NCBI GenBank assembly: GCA_900491605.1
Contig: UESW01005039.1
Span: 342,184 to 406,183 of the forward strand
Length of the DNA stretch: 64,000 bases
Source: Calamus simplicifolius
Lineage: Eukaryota > Streptophyta > Magnoliopsida > Arecales > Arecaceae
Direction: 5' to 3'
Below are positions 43,727 through 55,315 of this stretch, in pieces; the stretch's first letter is position 1, and every line of letters starts with the position of its first letter. Made by a program: the position numbers and the translations under genes. The notes beneath the pieces were generated by a model. It searched no databases and had not been told where the DNA came from. It saw nothing but the letters and a program-made list of their open reading frames with translations.

Positions 43727-44275
43727 ATCATTTACTTTTATTTCAACACAAACTTTATACGATTTTAAGCAAAATAGGGCTCAATTTTTGCATCTATAAA
43801 TCCAAATTTGAATCAACTGAAAAGATTTAATCAAACTCCATGAATCTTATAATCAAATCCTAGCATTTTTATCTAATTTTTAATTTTCTAAAATAAGCCC
43901 GATTGACTTAAATTAGCTTAAATCAGTCGGCCCACTGGGTCAAGCCCAAATAAGAAGAAGGCTGAGGCCTTCTTCACTTTCCAGGCTCACGTGAAGCCCT
44001 CCTCTCGTTCCACCTCGACGCATAAATCATTTACTTTTATTTCAACACAAACTTTATACAATCTTAAGCAAAATAGGGCTCAATTTTGCATCTCTAAATC
44101 CAAATTTGAATCAACTGAAAAGGTTTAATCAAACTCCATGAATCTTATAATCAAATCCTAGCATTTTTATCTAATTTTTAATTTTCAAAAATAAGCCCGA
44201 TTGACTTAAATTAGCTTAAATCAGTCGGCCTTTCCAGGCTCACGTGAAGCCCTCCTCTCGTTCCACCTCGACGCG
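43727..44275. repeat. Tandem duplication, about 300-bp unit, second copy shortened
   Basis: TCATTTACTTTTATTTCAAC starts both copies (43727 and 44027). They stay nearly identical through AGCTTAAATCAGTCGGCC. The first copy then has about 45 bases (CACTGGGTCAAGCCC onward) that the second lacks, after which both resume with TTCCAGGCTCACGTGAAGCC and TTCCACCTCGACGC. So one duplication and one deletion are visible. Confidence 0.88.
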
Positions 44276-44723
44276 AGCGCCACTCCTTTCTCCTTCTTCG
44301 TCCCTCGTCCGCTGCTTCTGTCTCGCTCTATCTCTCTCTAGTCCGTCCCCTCTATCGAGTCCCTCCCTCTCTCTAGTCTCTCTTGCACTCGTGCTCCCTC
44401 TCTCTCTCTCTTTCTCCCTCTCGCACGCGCCACCTTGCCTCCGGCCACAGTGGCAGCAGTGGCGTCAGCGATACTCCCCCTCCCCGACAAGCACTTTGGC
44501 GTAAACCAACCGATTGGTCTCCCAAAATTTCATCAGTTTCTCAATTTAAATCAAAAAATAGAAGAGAAAAAATTTTACCTCTGTCTTGCCAGAGTTGCTG
44601 GCGATGATCTGAACTTTTTAAAGGTTCCTCATACTCCGGTGATCCTTTCTTACTTTTTAATTAGAAAATCTCCTAGCAGGAATCAAAAAATTATCACGAA
44701 ATTAAGGAATAACAGTGAAAAAA

Positions 44724-45177
44724 TGTTGGAATATTAAACTTATTTTAATGCATTCTTGAAAAGACCAAAGACTTCATGGAAGAAAGGAAGAGTCACTCTT
44801 GAAAAAACCAAAGACTTCATGGGAGAAAGGAAGAGTCATTTTGAAAAGATAAGATGGTTCAGAAATTTAAAATTGACTCTTAGTATTTTATAATTGACTC
44901 TTAATTTTCTGCAAATATCTTTTAGTTTTTCTATGGATGTATTAAATAGTGGTATATGAAAGGACATCTAGATATTTATAAATATGGGAGGTGTTTGCCC
45001 ATGAAATGTAGAAGAGGAAGAAGAAGAGAGATGATGATGAAAAATAGAGAGAGACTCAAAAGATGCATTCCCTCTAACATCACCATAATAAGAGAGTGTT
45101 ATTTTTCTTATTGAAAGTATCTCCACTTCCATCAATCTGGTATCAAAGCTCCTTGTGTGCCCACCTTGTTTTCAACA
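44724..45177 (+). repeat. 5' LTR of copia element
   Basis: Begins TGTTGGAATATTAAAC and ends TTTTCAACA, then AG and TGGTATCAGAGCC (45180-45192), the initiator-Met primer site. A TATA box (TATTTATAAATATG) lies at 44974-44987. A phrase AAGACTTCATGG-GAAAGGAAGAGTCA is repeated at about 44765 and 44811. No 3' partner is present to confirm the ends. Confidence 0.75.
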
Positions 45178-45228
45178 AGTGGTATCAGAGCCTTGTTTTT
45201 TTTTGAGAGGACCAATCTTGAGGGAGAT

Positions 45229-46550
45229 GGCCAACGATGGTGTGCATATTCAAGTTCCCAAGCTTACTAAGGAGAACTATGGGAATTGGTGTATCCAAAT
45301 GAAGTCCTTATTTGGCTCACAAGATCTATGGAAATTGTTCAAGATGGCTACACCAAGCCTACAGCAGAGCAAGAAAGAGGGTACAATCAAGCACAAAAAG
45401 ATACTTTAAGGTGCTTAAGGAGAAGAGACAAAAAAGCTTTGTTCCAATTATATCATGCTTTAGATGAGGTGACATTTGAGAGAATTGCTGAAGCAACCTC
45501 TGCAAATCAAGCTTGAGATACTCTTTCTACTATCTTTAAAGGAGAAGAAAAGGTGAATCGAATCCGGCTTCAACAATTGCGAGGAGAATTTGAAGTCACC
45601 ACCATGAAGGAAATGGAAAACATCTTTGACTACTTCTCTCGGATATTGATTATTGTAAACCAATTGAAAAGAAATGGAGAGAAGGTAGAAGATGTTCGAG
45701 TGGTGGAGAAGATACTTCTGTCTTTGACACCGAGGTTTGAGCATATGGTTATCGCCATTGAAGAAGCTAATGATGTTGATACACTCTCCATCAATGCGTT
45801 GATGGGCAAACTTCAAATTCATGAACAAAAGATACAAAAGAAAAATGAAGCACATAATACGAAGCAAATACTTCAATCCAAGGTGGAGGCAAAAGACCAA
45901 AAAGAGAAAGATCAAGGGCTTCAATTGGCCTATAGTAACAAAAGAGATGACGGCAACAACTATCGTGGTGGCCGTGGTGGTAGAAGCAACTACCATGGTC
46001 GTGGTCGAAGCCATGGCCGTGGTCAAAGAAGCTATAATGATGGAGGAGGCCAAAGCTCAAATTTCAACAATGAAAGAGGTGGCAGAAGAGGTGGACGTGA
46101 CGAGGTAGAAGATCAATTGGAGGTCGTAACCAATCAAGATCCAATGTTCAATGCTATTATTGTCAAAAATATGGACACTATAGCTATGAGTGTTGGAACG
46201 ATAAGCAAAGCAACAACATTGAATCCAACAACCAAGAAGGAGAACCGACACTTCTTTTGTCATGCCAAGAAGATGGAGACTTGAAGAATATATGGTTTCT
46301 TGACTCAGGAGCCTCAAACCATATGTGTGGAAGAAAAGAGCTATTTGTGGAATTGCAAGAAGGGGAGTTTTGTGATGTGAAGTTTGGGGATCTCTCCAAA
46401 GCTCCTATCAAAGGAAGAGGTGAAATCATGATTTGGCAAAAGAATGGTAAACCTGATTTCATTTCCAATGTTTATTATGTGCCAAGTTTGAAGAGTAATA
46501 TTCTAAGTATTGGCCAACTGTTAGAGAAGGGTTATGCAATTCATATGTGA
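45229..46550 (+). pseudogene. Copia gag and protease, three frame lesions
   Basis: Starts MANDGVHIQVPKLTKENYGN. A one-base loss near 45332 shifts to DGYTKPTAEQERGYNQ. A TGA replaces the Trp expected after TSANQA (45513). The frame then runs RLQQLRGEFEVTTMKEMENI, LSLTPRFEHMVIAIEEA and a Gly/Arg-rich linker. A second shift near 46145 leads to the zinc knuckle CYYCQKYGHYSYEC (CX2CX4HX4C), then the protease active site WFLDSGASNHMCG (about 46292) and VYYVPSLKSNILSIGQL. The frame is cut by the gypsy insertion at 46548. Gag coats the RNA and the protease cleaves the polyprotein; neither is intact here. Confidence 0.88.
46543..46547. repeat. Left 5-bp target duplication of gypsy element
   Basis: ATATG, repeated at 52437-52441 directly after the 3' LTR. 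Confidence 0.9.
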
Positions 46551-47234
46551 TGAGGACATCAGTTCAGACCAGAGTTCGGGTCAGTCGAACCAATCCTTGG
46601 ATGTTCCTGTACCAGCAACCCAGAGTCAGCAGGCCACGTCAGGGAAGACCACACCAAGTAATCTACGAAGGTCCAAGAGGTTGCAGAACGGGCTTGAAAT
46701 TCCATGTTTGGGCCGAGTGTACGGAATTGGACTTCGTTTTGACAAATTCCGGTCAGCTACTGTGTCGGACTGGGCCAAACTTGGCTGGTCACATGGAAAC
46801 GGGCTGCTGATTCAAAGTCATCGCCGTTGGCGATGAGCTGCTGTGGATTTTGGCCATCCGGGCTCGTCTGATAGGAGTTTTGGGCCTGTTTTCGTTTTTA
46901 ATGGCATAGTTGTAATTTTTTGAACTTATGATGTTAGGGTTTTTCTCTTATTTAAGTTGGTTTTGGGCGGCCGTCAGAGGCAGAGAAGAAAGACGCTGTT
47001 TTAGATTTCCTTTTTTTTTTCCTCTTGAATAAAGATGAATGTTTTTTTTTTTCTGATTCAAAACAATTGAATTGAAAATTCAATTGCTCTTCCTTTAAAT
47101 TTCGGATTGTGAGTGATCAAAATTCGAAATTTTCCCCTTTTCTTGTCAAGATTCGAACCAAACCTGGACGAATTCTTTTCTCGCAGATTAGATCGTTCTT
47201 GAGTTGCAGGCGTTTTGAATATCGCCCTGCATCA
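46548..47234 (+). repeat. 5' LTR of gypsy element
   Basis: TGATGAGGACATCAG at the start and CGCCCTGCATCA at the end. It is colinear with the 3' LTR, with a few substitutions and small indels (for example about 20 bases near 51920-51945 in the 3' copy that are absent here). Confidence 0.93.
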
Positions 47235-47237
47235 ACT

Positions 47238-47250
47238 TGGTATCAGAGCC
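47238..47250 (+). other. Primer-binding site, initiator tRNA-Met
   Basis: TGGTATCAGAGCC, three bases inside the 5' LTR. Just downstream CATTCCTTCCATTACCGCC is repeated in tandem (about 47258-47310). Confidence 0.92.
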
Positions 47251-47352
47251 TTGATCCATTCCTTCCATTACCGCCTTGATCCATTCCTTCCATTACCGCC
47301 TTGATCCATTCCTTCCAAACCCAAATATCAACCCTAACCGAAATTTGATCCA

Positions 47353-50300
47353 ATGGAGCAGAAGAACAATGATCAATCCCTGAGAGACGCCGTGAGAGAT
47401 GCTATGCAAGACGCCATGCGAGACCAGCACCAGGTGATGCAACAGATGATGCAAACCATGCAGGCGATGATGGCGCGGCTGGAGGTGCAGAATCGTGCCC
47501 AACCCCTTCGCGTGGAGGAGCGTGATGAAATTGATGGAGGTAGGGAGAGGGGTTTCGAAAATCTGGAGGCACCACCAATTCGAAGAGGGCAACAGAGGCC
47601 TGATGTTGGACTTCCAAGGTATGTCGATCAACCTCCCTATTTCGAAAATCAGAATCGGTGGGAAGCAGGCTTCAGGGTCGAAATTCCAGAGTTTAAAGGA
47701 GGAATTAACCCAGACGAGTATGTAGATTGGACCCTTCAGGTCGATGATGTTTTTCGTCTGAAGGAGGTGCCCTTAGACAAGCAGGTACCGCTTGTCACAA
47801 TTCGATTCAGAGATAGGGCTGCTGCTTGGTGGCATGCGCAGCACTATCGTAGATATATGGATGGGAGACCTCCATTAGCGTCATGGGCAGCGCTAAAGCA
47901 GGAGATGAACAGGGAGTTTTTGCCTCCGAACCATGAGCAGATTTTGTATTCGAAGTTGCATGGTTTGACGCAAGGTAGTCGGAGCGTCGAGGAGTACACA
48001 ACTGAATTTTATCGATTGGTTGCACGAAATCGGTTGATTGAGGCTGAACCGAGATTGATAGCCATGTATCTTCATGGCTTGCGGCTGCCAATCCAAGATG
48101 CACTGGCTGTGCATCGAATTGATAGCGTAGGAGATGCGCATATGAGGGCTCAGGCAGTGGAAAAGAGCTTGATGAGAAACAGGGGGTTTCAGAGCAGAGG
48201 GGGTTTTACTACGGGCCAGAGTTCAGGGCAGAATTCAGGGGGCAAATTTATGCCTCCAGTAGCGAGGCCGCAGGCATCAGTACCTCCAAGACCAACAGGG
48301 TCGAGTGGAACCTCAGGTTCTCAGGCGAGAGTGGGCAGCAACAGGGCTAACATTCGGTGCCATCGGTGTCAGAATTTGGGGCACTATGCCAATGAATGCC
48401 CCAAGGCGCGAGCTCAGTTGTATATGGAGGATTATATGGAGGACGAAAATGGAGGAGAGTTCCCTGAGGATGAGGAATTTAATGATGAGCTGTGTGTTAT
48501 TGATCCGGACCATATTCAAGGGGAGAGCTTGGTGATACGAAGAATGTGTCTGGCGCCGAGATCAGATGAGGATTGGCGTCGGCACGACATCTTCACAACG
48601 AAATGTTTTGTGGCTGGCAAAACATGTCGTGTTATCATAGACTCCGGCAGTTGGGAGAATGTGATAGCAGAGGAGGCTGTGAAGAAGCTGGGGTTGCAGA
48701 CAGACCCTCACCCACATCCATATAAGCTCGGTTGGGTGAACCGAAATGCAGACATTCAGGTCAGCCGAAGGTGTAAGTTGTCACTGTGTTTTGGTCCTCA
48801 TTTCGAGACAACTATTGAGGCGGATGTTGTTCCAATGGATGCTACTCACATCATACTGGGGCGTCCGTGGCAGTTTGATAACAGGGCAGTATACAACGGG
48901 TACACCCACAGTTATATGCTGCGTCCAGATGGGAGGAAAGTTATTTTGAAGCCGCTTCAGGAAGTGAGTGGACAGAATACAGTAATTTGTTTACCAAGCA
49001 CAGAATTCGATGCGAGTTTGGATGGAGAGGATGTTTGTTTTGCTTTGGTGAGCAAGTCAGGAGACTTCGGCGTGGAAGAGGAGCAAAGGCCAAATATGAT
49101 TCCTGAGGAGTTGGTGTCTATCTTGGAGGAATTCCGAGATGTTGTATCAAAGGAGCTACCGGCCGGATTACCACCTCTCCGAGATATTCAGCACGGCATT
49201 GACCTTATTCCGGGCTCAGTGTTGCCGAATAAGGCTCATTATCGGATGACACCGCAACAGCATGAGGAATTGAGGAGGCAGGTCCAAGAACTTTTGGACA
49301 AGGGGTTCGTACGGGAGAGCATTAGCCCGTGCGCGGTGCCAGCCCTTTTGGTACCGAAGAAGGATGGTACGTGGCGCATGTGTGTCGACAGCCACGCGGT
49401 TAACAAAATTACTGTGAAGTACAGGTTCCCGATACCGAGGTTGGACGACATGCTTGATCAGTTGAGTGGTGCTAAGGTCTTCACGAAGATTGATTTGAAG
49501 AGTGGGTACCATCAGATAAGGATGAAGCCTGGAGATGAATGGAAGACAGCCTTCAAGACTAAGGAAGGGCTGTATGAATGGTTGGTAATGCCATTCGGGT
49601 TGTCCAACGCGCCGAGCACGTTCATGCGCGTAATGAACCAGGTTTTACGTCCATTTCTTAGCTCATTTGTGGTTGTCTACTTTGATGATATTTTGATATA
49701 CAGCAGGACAGCCGAAGAGCATGTGGGCCATGTGGCACAGGTTTTGTCAGTGTTACGTGAGAACCAGTTAGTTGCTAACCCAGAGAAGTGCATTTGGATG
49801 GTTGGGAGACTGATTTTTCTGGGGTACGTTGTGACTGGAGAGGGGATTCTCCCAGATAGGAATAAGGTGCATGCAATTGTGGAATGGCCAGTACCTTCAA
49901 CCTTGACAGAATTGAGATCCTTTTTGGGTCTTGCAGGGTTTTATCGCAGGTTTGTCAAGGGGTACAGTGAGCTGGCTGCACCTTTAACGGAATTGTTGAA
50001 GGGAGCCAGATTCGGGTGGAATGATGCCGCACAGGAGGCATTTGATGGGCTGAAAGTCAGATTGACCGAAGCTCCTTTATTGGGTCTTCCTGATTTTGAT
50101 AGAGTTTTTGAGGTGGATTGTGATGCTTCGAAGACTGGAATTGGGGCAGTGCTTAACCAGGAAGGAAGACCAGTCGCATACTTCAGTGAGAAGCTGGGAG
50201 GAGCTAAACTGGCTTATTCGGTTTATGATCTGGAATTGTACGCCATTGTGAGATCCTTGCAGCATTGGCGCCACTACTTGATTCAGCGGGAGTTTGTACT

Positions 50301-51770
50301 GTATTCAGACCATCAGGCGCTGAAGTTCTTACAGGGTCAGCATAAACTGAGTTCAAGGCATGCGAAGTGGGTGAGTGCCTTGCAGGAATACACTTTCAGC
50401 ATCAAGCACAAGTCTGGTACATTGAATAGAGTGGCTGATGCTTTGAGTAGGCGGAGCTTGTTGATTGGCGCTATGCATGTGTACACTCTCGGCTTTGAGA
50501 GTGTAAGGGAGGACATTCGTGTGGATGAGCACTTCAAGAAGATTTTGGCCAAAATTGAGGCGGGGAGCGAACTGATTTCGTTCTCCATCATGGATATTTG
50601 TTTCGAGGTAACTGCTTATGTGTTCCGGATACGTCTCTTCGTGTGTTGATCATCCAGGAACTGCATAACCAGGGTCACTTCGGAAGGGATAAAACAACCT
50701 GGTTGATTCTGCAGCGGTTTTATTGGCCTGGTCTTGACCGAAATGTCAAGGCTTTTGTGAAGAGGTGCAGGTTGTGTCAAGAGTCGAAGGGGACAGACAC
50801 GAACCAAGGTATGTACACGCCTTTACCTATCCCAGAGGCACCATGGCGAGATGTTTCTATGGACTTTGTTGTAGGATTGCCACGGACAGCAAGGGGACTG
50901 GATTCGATTATGGTGATTGTGGATCGGTTCAGTAAGGTGGTGTGTTTCTTGCCATGCAAAACCACTTTTGATTTGTCAAAGGTTGCTGACTTATATTTTT
51001 CTTCAGTGGTTCGGCATTTTGGTATACCGGCATCCATAGTGTCAGATAGGGACAACAAGTTTATGGGACACTTCTGGCGAGAGCTGTGGAAGAAGTTGGG
51101 CACAAAGTTGAAATTCAGCAGTCCTTATCATCCTCAGATGGATGGACAGACTGAAGTTGTCAACCGTAGCTTGGGTAATCTGTTGCGGGCAAATGTGCAT
51201 GAATTCAGGAGCTGGGATTTGTGTTTGCCGAAGATTGAGTTTGAGTTCAACTCTTCAGTGAACCATTCTATAGGGTTTGCTCCGTTTCAGATACTGTTTG
51301 GGTTCTTGCCAAGAGGTCCTTTGGATGTTCTGCCAGTTGAGTCGCCAGAGAAGGTGAGTCAGAAGGTCGAAGATAGAGTGTCTGACTTGCAGAAGATACA
51401 TGCTACTGTTAGAGCCAAATTGGAGCAGACTTACGTCAAATACAAGGCGAAAGCTGATCAGCAGCGTCGGCAACAGTCCTTTGAAGTGGGCGATTTGGTA
51501 TGGGTTTACTTACCGAGGGAGCGATATCCATAGGGAGCTTTAACGAAGCTCAAGCCGAAGAAGATAGGTCCATGCCAGGTATTGGAGAAATTTGGTGACA
51601 ATGCCTATCGGGTTGAGTTACCAGATGATGTCTTCATTTCGGATGTGTTCAACATTCGGCATTTGACCCCTTATGCAGGAGAGAACTCGAGCTTGAGGTC
51701 AATCTTTTCAGAGGAAGGGGAGAGTGATGAGGACATCAGTTCAGACCAGAGTTCGGGTCAGTCGAACTAG
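47353..51770 (+). pseudogene. Gypsy gag-pol polyprotein, nearly complete, one frameshift and one stop
   Basis: The first frame (47353-50649) has an N-terminal coiled coil, the gag capsid (WWHAQHYRRYMDGRPPLASW, GLTQGSRSVEEYTTEFYRL), zinc knuckle CHRCQNLGHYANEC (near 48358), protease IIDSGSWENVIAEEA (near 48637) with HIILGRPWQF, RT with PCAVPALLVPKKDGTWRMC and the catalytic YFDDILIYS (49678), then RNase H (EVDCDASKTGIGAVL; YSDHQALKFLQG). Near 50590 a one- or two-base indel shifts the frame. From 50598 integrase follows: the zinc region HNQGHFGRDKT and CRLCQESKG, then catalytic motifs DFVVGLP, VSDRDNKF and DGQTEVVNR. An in-frame TAG stands at 51531-51533; the frame reopens through ELPDDVFISDVFNIRHL and crosses into the 3' LTR, ending at 51770. 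Enzyme cores look intact, so decay is recent. Confidence 0.92.
51710..51723 (+). other. Polypurine tract
   Basis: AGAGGAAGGGGAG immediately before the 3' LTR. It primes plus-strand DNA synthesis in the family. Here it is also coding (SEEGES). Confidence 0.85.
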
Positions 51771-52436
51771 TCCTTGGATGTTCCTGTACCAGCAACCCAG
51801 GGGCAGCAGGCCACTTCAGGGAAGCCCATGCCAGGTAGTCTACGAAGGTCCAAGAGGTTGCAGAACAAACGGGCTTGAAATTCCATGTTTGGGCCGAGTG
51901 TACGGAATTGACCCGACTTTATTTTGACACTTTGGGGTCAATAGAATCCGGTCAGCTACTGTGTCGGACTGGGCTCAAACTTGGATAGTCACATGGAAAC
52001 GGGCTGCTGATTCAAAGTCATCGCCGTTGGCGATGAGCTGCTGTGGAATTTGGCCATCCGGGCTCGTCTGATAAGAGTTTTGGGCCTGTTTTCGTTTTTA
52101 ATGGCATAGTTGTAATTTTTCTGAACTTATGATGTTAGGGTTTTCTCTCTTATTTAAGTTGGTTTTGGGCGGCCGTCAGAGGCAGAGAAGAAAGACGTTG
52201 TTTTAGATTTCCTTTTTTTTTTTCCTCTTGAATAAAGATGAATGTTTTTTTTTTCTGATTAAAAACAATTGAATTGAAAATTTAATTGTTCTTCCTTTCA
52301 ATTTCGGATTGTGAGTGATCAAAATTTGAAATTTTCCCCTTTTCTTGTCAAGATTTGAACCAAACCTGGACGAATTCTTTTCTCGTAGATTAGATCGTTC
52401 TTGAGTTGTAGGCGTTTTGAATATCGCCCTGCATCA
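51724..52436 (+). repeat. 3' LTR of gypsy element, carrying the end of the pol frame
   Basis: Starts TGATGAGGACATCAG, ends CGCCCTGCATCA and is followed by the ATATG duplication at 52437-52441. The pol frame enters it and ends at TAG 51768-51770. The 5' LTR has CAA at the matching codon and stays open through LRRSKRLQN. Confidence 0.93.
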
Positions 52437-52441
52437 ATATG

Positions 52442-54859
52442 GAAGGACTATCTCTAACTCTAAAAGATCGGAATGGAAAGCTGATTACTTGTGTCCAGAT
52501 AGCGAAGAACAGGATGTTTCCTCTTATCTTAAAGACGGAAGCACAAATTGCTTGCAAGTAGATATCAAGGACCCTTTTTGGCTTTGACATCTCAAGTTTG
52601 GACATTTAAATTTTGGAAGTTTGAAATTACTATCTAATAAGGGAATGGTGAAAGGACTTCCACACATAAATTATCCAAATGAAGTTTGTGAGAAGTGCAC
52701 ACTAGCTAAGCATGCAAGAGCTCCCTTCAAAAGAAGAAAATCTTGGAAAGCAACAAGACCATTACAACTAGTGCATACTGATATATGTGGACCTCTTCCA
52801 GAATCTTGTGGTGGTAACAAATATTTTATAACATTTTTTGATGACTTTAGTAGATTTATTTTCTTAAAGAAAAGTCGGCTACACTCTTTATGTTTAAATA
52901 TTTCAAATCTTTGGTTGAAAAAGAAAGTAACAATAAAGTACAGATTTTGAGATCCGATAGAGGCGGAGAATATATGTCAAATGCTTTTAGAAGCTATTGT
53001 GATGGAGTTCGACATCAATTCACCGCTTCGTACTGTTCACAACAAAATGGAGTGGCCAAGAGGAAGAACCGGACCATTCTTGACAGGACTAGAAGCATGT
53101 TGAAAGAGAAGAACCTTTCCGAGCATTTTTGGGCTGAAGGGGTGGCATGTGCAGCATATCTTATCAACCGAAGCCCAACAAAAGCCATCAAAGGTATGAC
53201 ACCAGAAGAAGCTTGGAGTGGCTACAAACCAGGAGTAAGCCATATGAAGGTCTTTGGGTGTATTGCCTATGCCCAAGTACCACAAGAGAAGAGGAAGAAG
53301 CTTGATGATCGAAGCCAAAATGCATCTTCATAGGATATAGTGAGCAATCCAAAGCCTACAAATTGTATAATCCAATGATAAATAAGGTCATCATCAGTCG
53401 GGATGTGATTTTCAATGAAGATGGAGTATGGGATTGGAATGGCAAAGATTCTCATATCAAATATATAACACCTTATAATGAAGCTGAGGAGAATACAAAT
53501 GAGGAAGCTACTCAACCAATCTTGTCACCAGCAAGATCATCTTTATCACCACAAGTTACACCGACTTCCTCAAGAAGTTCTATAAGCCTTGAAGAGTCAA
53601 CAAGAAAGTTTAGAAGTATTAGTGATCTTAATGATGAAACAGAAGAAGTTGAACAAGTTGATTTATATTGTTTATTTGCTGATATTAAACTTCTAACATT
53701 TGATGAAGCTATGCAGAAAGTTGAATGGAGAAAAGCAATGAAGGAGGATATTCTTGCCATAGAAAAGAATAATACTTGGGAGTTGACTTCACTTCCAAAA
53801 GAACAAAAGGCGATAGGCGTCAAATGGGTGTATAAAGTGAAGCGCACTACTAATGGAGAGGTAGAAAAATACAAAGCTCGTTTGGTTGTCAAAGGCTACA
53901 AGCAAAAGAAAGGGCTCGACTATGACGAAGTTTTTGCGCCTGTAGCCCATTTTGATTCAATAAAGCTTATTTTCTCACTTGCATCTTATCACAAGTGGAA
54001 AATATATCAAATGGATGTAAAGTCGGCATTTCTCAATGGCTACCTTGAAGAAGAAGTCTATATTGAGCAACCTGAGGGCTATATCCATAAAGGCATGAAA
54101 GATAAAGTGTACAAGTTACACAAAGCTTTGTATGGATTAAAGCAAGCACCGAGAGCTTGAAATGCTCGAATTGATCACTATCTTCAAGATTGTGGTTTCA
54201 ACAAATGCTCCTATGAACATGCTATTTATGTAAAGAAAAAGAAGATGACATTTTAATTATATGTCTATATGTGGATGACTTACTTGTGACAGGTAATTGC
54301 ATGGAAATGATATATGGGTTCAAAGCAACCATGAGCAAGGAGTTCGAAATGACGGGAGGAGACTTGATGTCTTATTTTCTTGGCAATGAAGTAAGGCAAA
54401 GTGAAGATGGCATCTTTAATTCTCAAGAAAGTTATGCAAGAAATATTCTACAAAAATTTAAAATGGAGTGCTGCAAAGAAGTAAACACCTCAGTTGCTTA
54501 TGGAGCCAAGCTTAGTAAAGAAGGAGAAGGAAAGGAGGTGAACTCATCTCTCTTCAAAAGCCTTGTTGGAAGTCTTTGTTATCTTACTATAAGCCGACCT
54601 GATATTGTCTATGGAGTTGGTTTGATTAGTAGATATATGGAACATCCAAAGGAGTCACACTGGATGGCAGCAAAAAGGATTCTAAGATACCTCAAAGGAA
54701 CTCTTGATCATGGTATGTTTTATACTCATTCCAATGATGCAAGTTTAATTGGTTTTTCTGATAGTGATTGGGGAGGAGATCTTGATGAACGGAAAATCAC
54801 TTCTGGTTATATCTTTTATTTTGGTGCTAATGCTTTTTCTTGGAGCTCAAAGAAACAGT
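52442..54859 (+). pseudogene. Copia pol (integrase, RT, RNase H), continuation after gypsy insertion
   Basis: Resumes with LSLTLKDRNGKL. Pre-integrase: LKFGHLNFGSLKLL (the His of the zinc region) and CEKCTLAKHARAPF. Integrase core: VHTDICGPLPESCGGN, ITFFDDFSRF, a frameshift near 52870, then ILRSDRGGEYMSNAF and SQQNGVAKRKNRT (the usual Glu of the NGVAER-type motif reads Lys). RT: WRKAMKEDILAIEKNNTWEL, YQMDVKSAFLNGYLEEEVY and LYGLKQAPRA, with TGA in place of Trp at 54158-54160. A shift follows, then the catalytic LYVDDLLVTGN (about 54268). RNase H begins at SLIGFSDSDWGGD and is cut at SWSSKKQ, 54859. Four or more lesions; inactive. Confidence 0.9.
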
Positions 54860-55080
54860 TGCGGCCGAATCACATATGATGAACGTCGGGCAGGCTAGGA
54901 TCACCGTGTGCGCAGAGAGACCGCCGTCTTCCTCCTGGAGCCTGCAAAAAGTCTCGGACCGGTGGTTCCGGCGGGGACCCTCCGACGCCCAAGTTAGTGA
55001 GTCATCGAACAGGGATATGATTTTTGTAGAATTGTTCTAGAGGAAGTTCCAGAGAGAGTTCCCTTGCATGGAGCACGGGT

Positions 55081-55092
55081 CCTCTTTTTATA
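55081..55092 (-). promoter_or_regulatory. TATA box of Tat LTR
   Basis: Minus strand TATAAAAAGAGG, about 230 bases before the LTR end. Confidence 0.6.
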
Positions 55093-55315
55093 CCTGTTGG
55101 GGATCCCGTTTACCTCGGTCTGTTGGAACCGTTGAATCCGTCCTGTTGTGATGTTTCATCGAACGGCAAGTCGTTGGACTGTTGCTGGATAAGGGCCGCT
55201 TATAGCGGTAACTGCCTATCAGGCTAACACTTGCCCATGATTTTGGTGAGCGAGGTGCTTAGACTGCGGGGTCGGCTGTATGAAATTATATTGTATATGT
55301 GGGAGATACTGCGGG

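Larger units (their letters stand above)
41850..44723. other. AT-rich, LTR-like DNA without gene
   Basis: Contains a (TA)n run, a tandem duplication (43727-44236) and, at 44240-44470, a CT-rich then GC-rich segment (CTCTCTCTCTTTCTCCC, CTCGCACGCGCCACC). Phrases such as TGTCACGACC near 42030 and the GGGTCAAGCCCAAATAAGAA block near 43938 look to me like plant gypsy LTRs, but I cannot find paired ends. The Ser/Leu-rich frames at 44244-44737 and the 110-codon minus frame at 42679-42347 are not family-like. Confidence 0.4.
46548..52436 (+). mobile_element. Full-length Ty3/gypsy retrotransposon, CRM-like chromovirus type
   Basis: Paired LTRs (46548-47234 and 51724-52436), initiator-Met primer site, polypurine tract and an ATATG duplication. 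Gag, protease, RT, RNase H and integrase are in gypsy order in almost one reading frame (47353-51770). The end of the frame runs into the 3' LTR, a feature known from part of the CRM clade. RT and protease also look CRM-like to me. The clade call is inference; a phylogeny of the RT would settle it. It sits inside the copia element 44724-54859. Confidence 0.92.
44724..54859 (+). mobile_element. Ty1/copia retrotransposon, interrupted by a gypsy element and truncated by a Tat element
   Basis: Plus-strand copia: 5' LTR (44724-45177), primer site, gag, zinc knuckle and protease to 46542. It resumes at 52437 with pre-integrase, integrase, RT and RNase H to 54859. The gap is a complete gypsy element flanked by ATATG. 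The frame phrase GYAIHM on the left continues as GLSLTLKDRNGKL on the right. RNase H ends at SWSSKKQ, where the next LTR begins, so the last part of RNase H and the 3' LTR are missing. Stops and frameshifts make it inactive. Confidence 0.9.

Noticed and set aside
44244..44737. Ser/Leu/Pro-rich frames in the CT-rich segment
   Set aside because: Low-complexity CTCTCT and CCCTC tracts; better explained as LTR or leader DNA than as a gene.
45791..46108. His- or Val/Ala-rich frames on both strands in copia gag
   Set aside because: Shadow frames of the Gly/Arg-rich linker of gag, which is the real reading.
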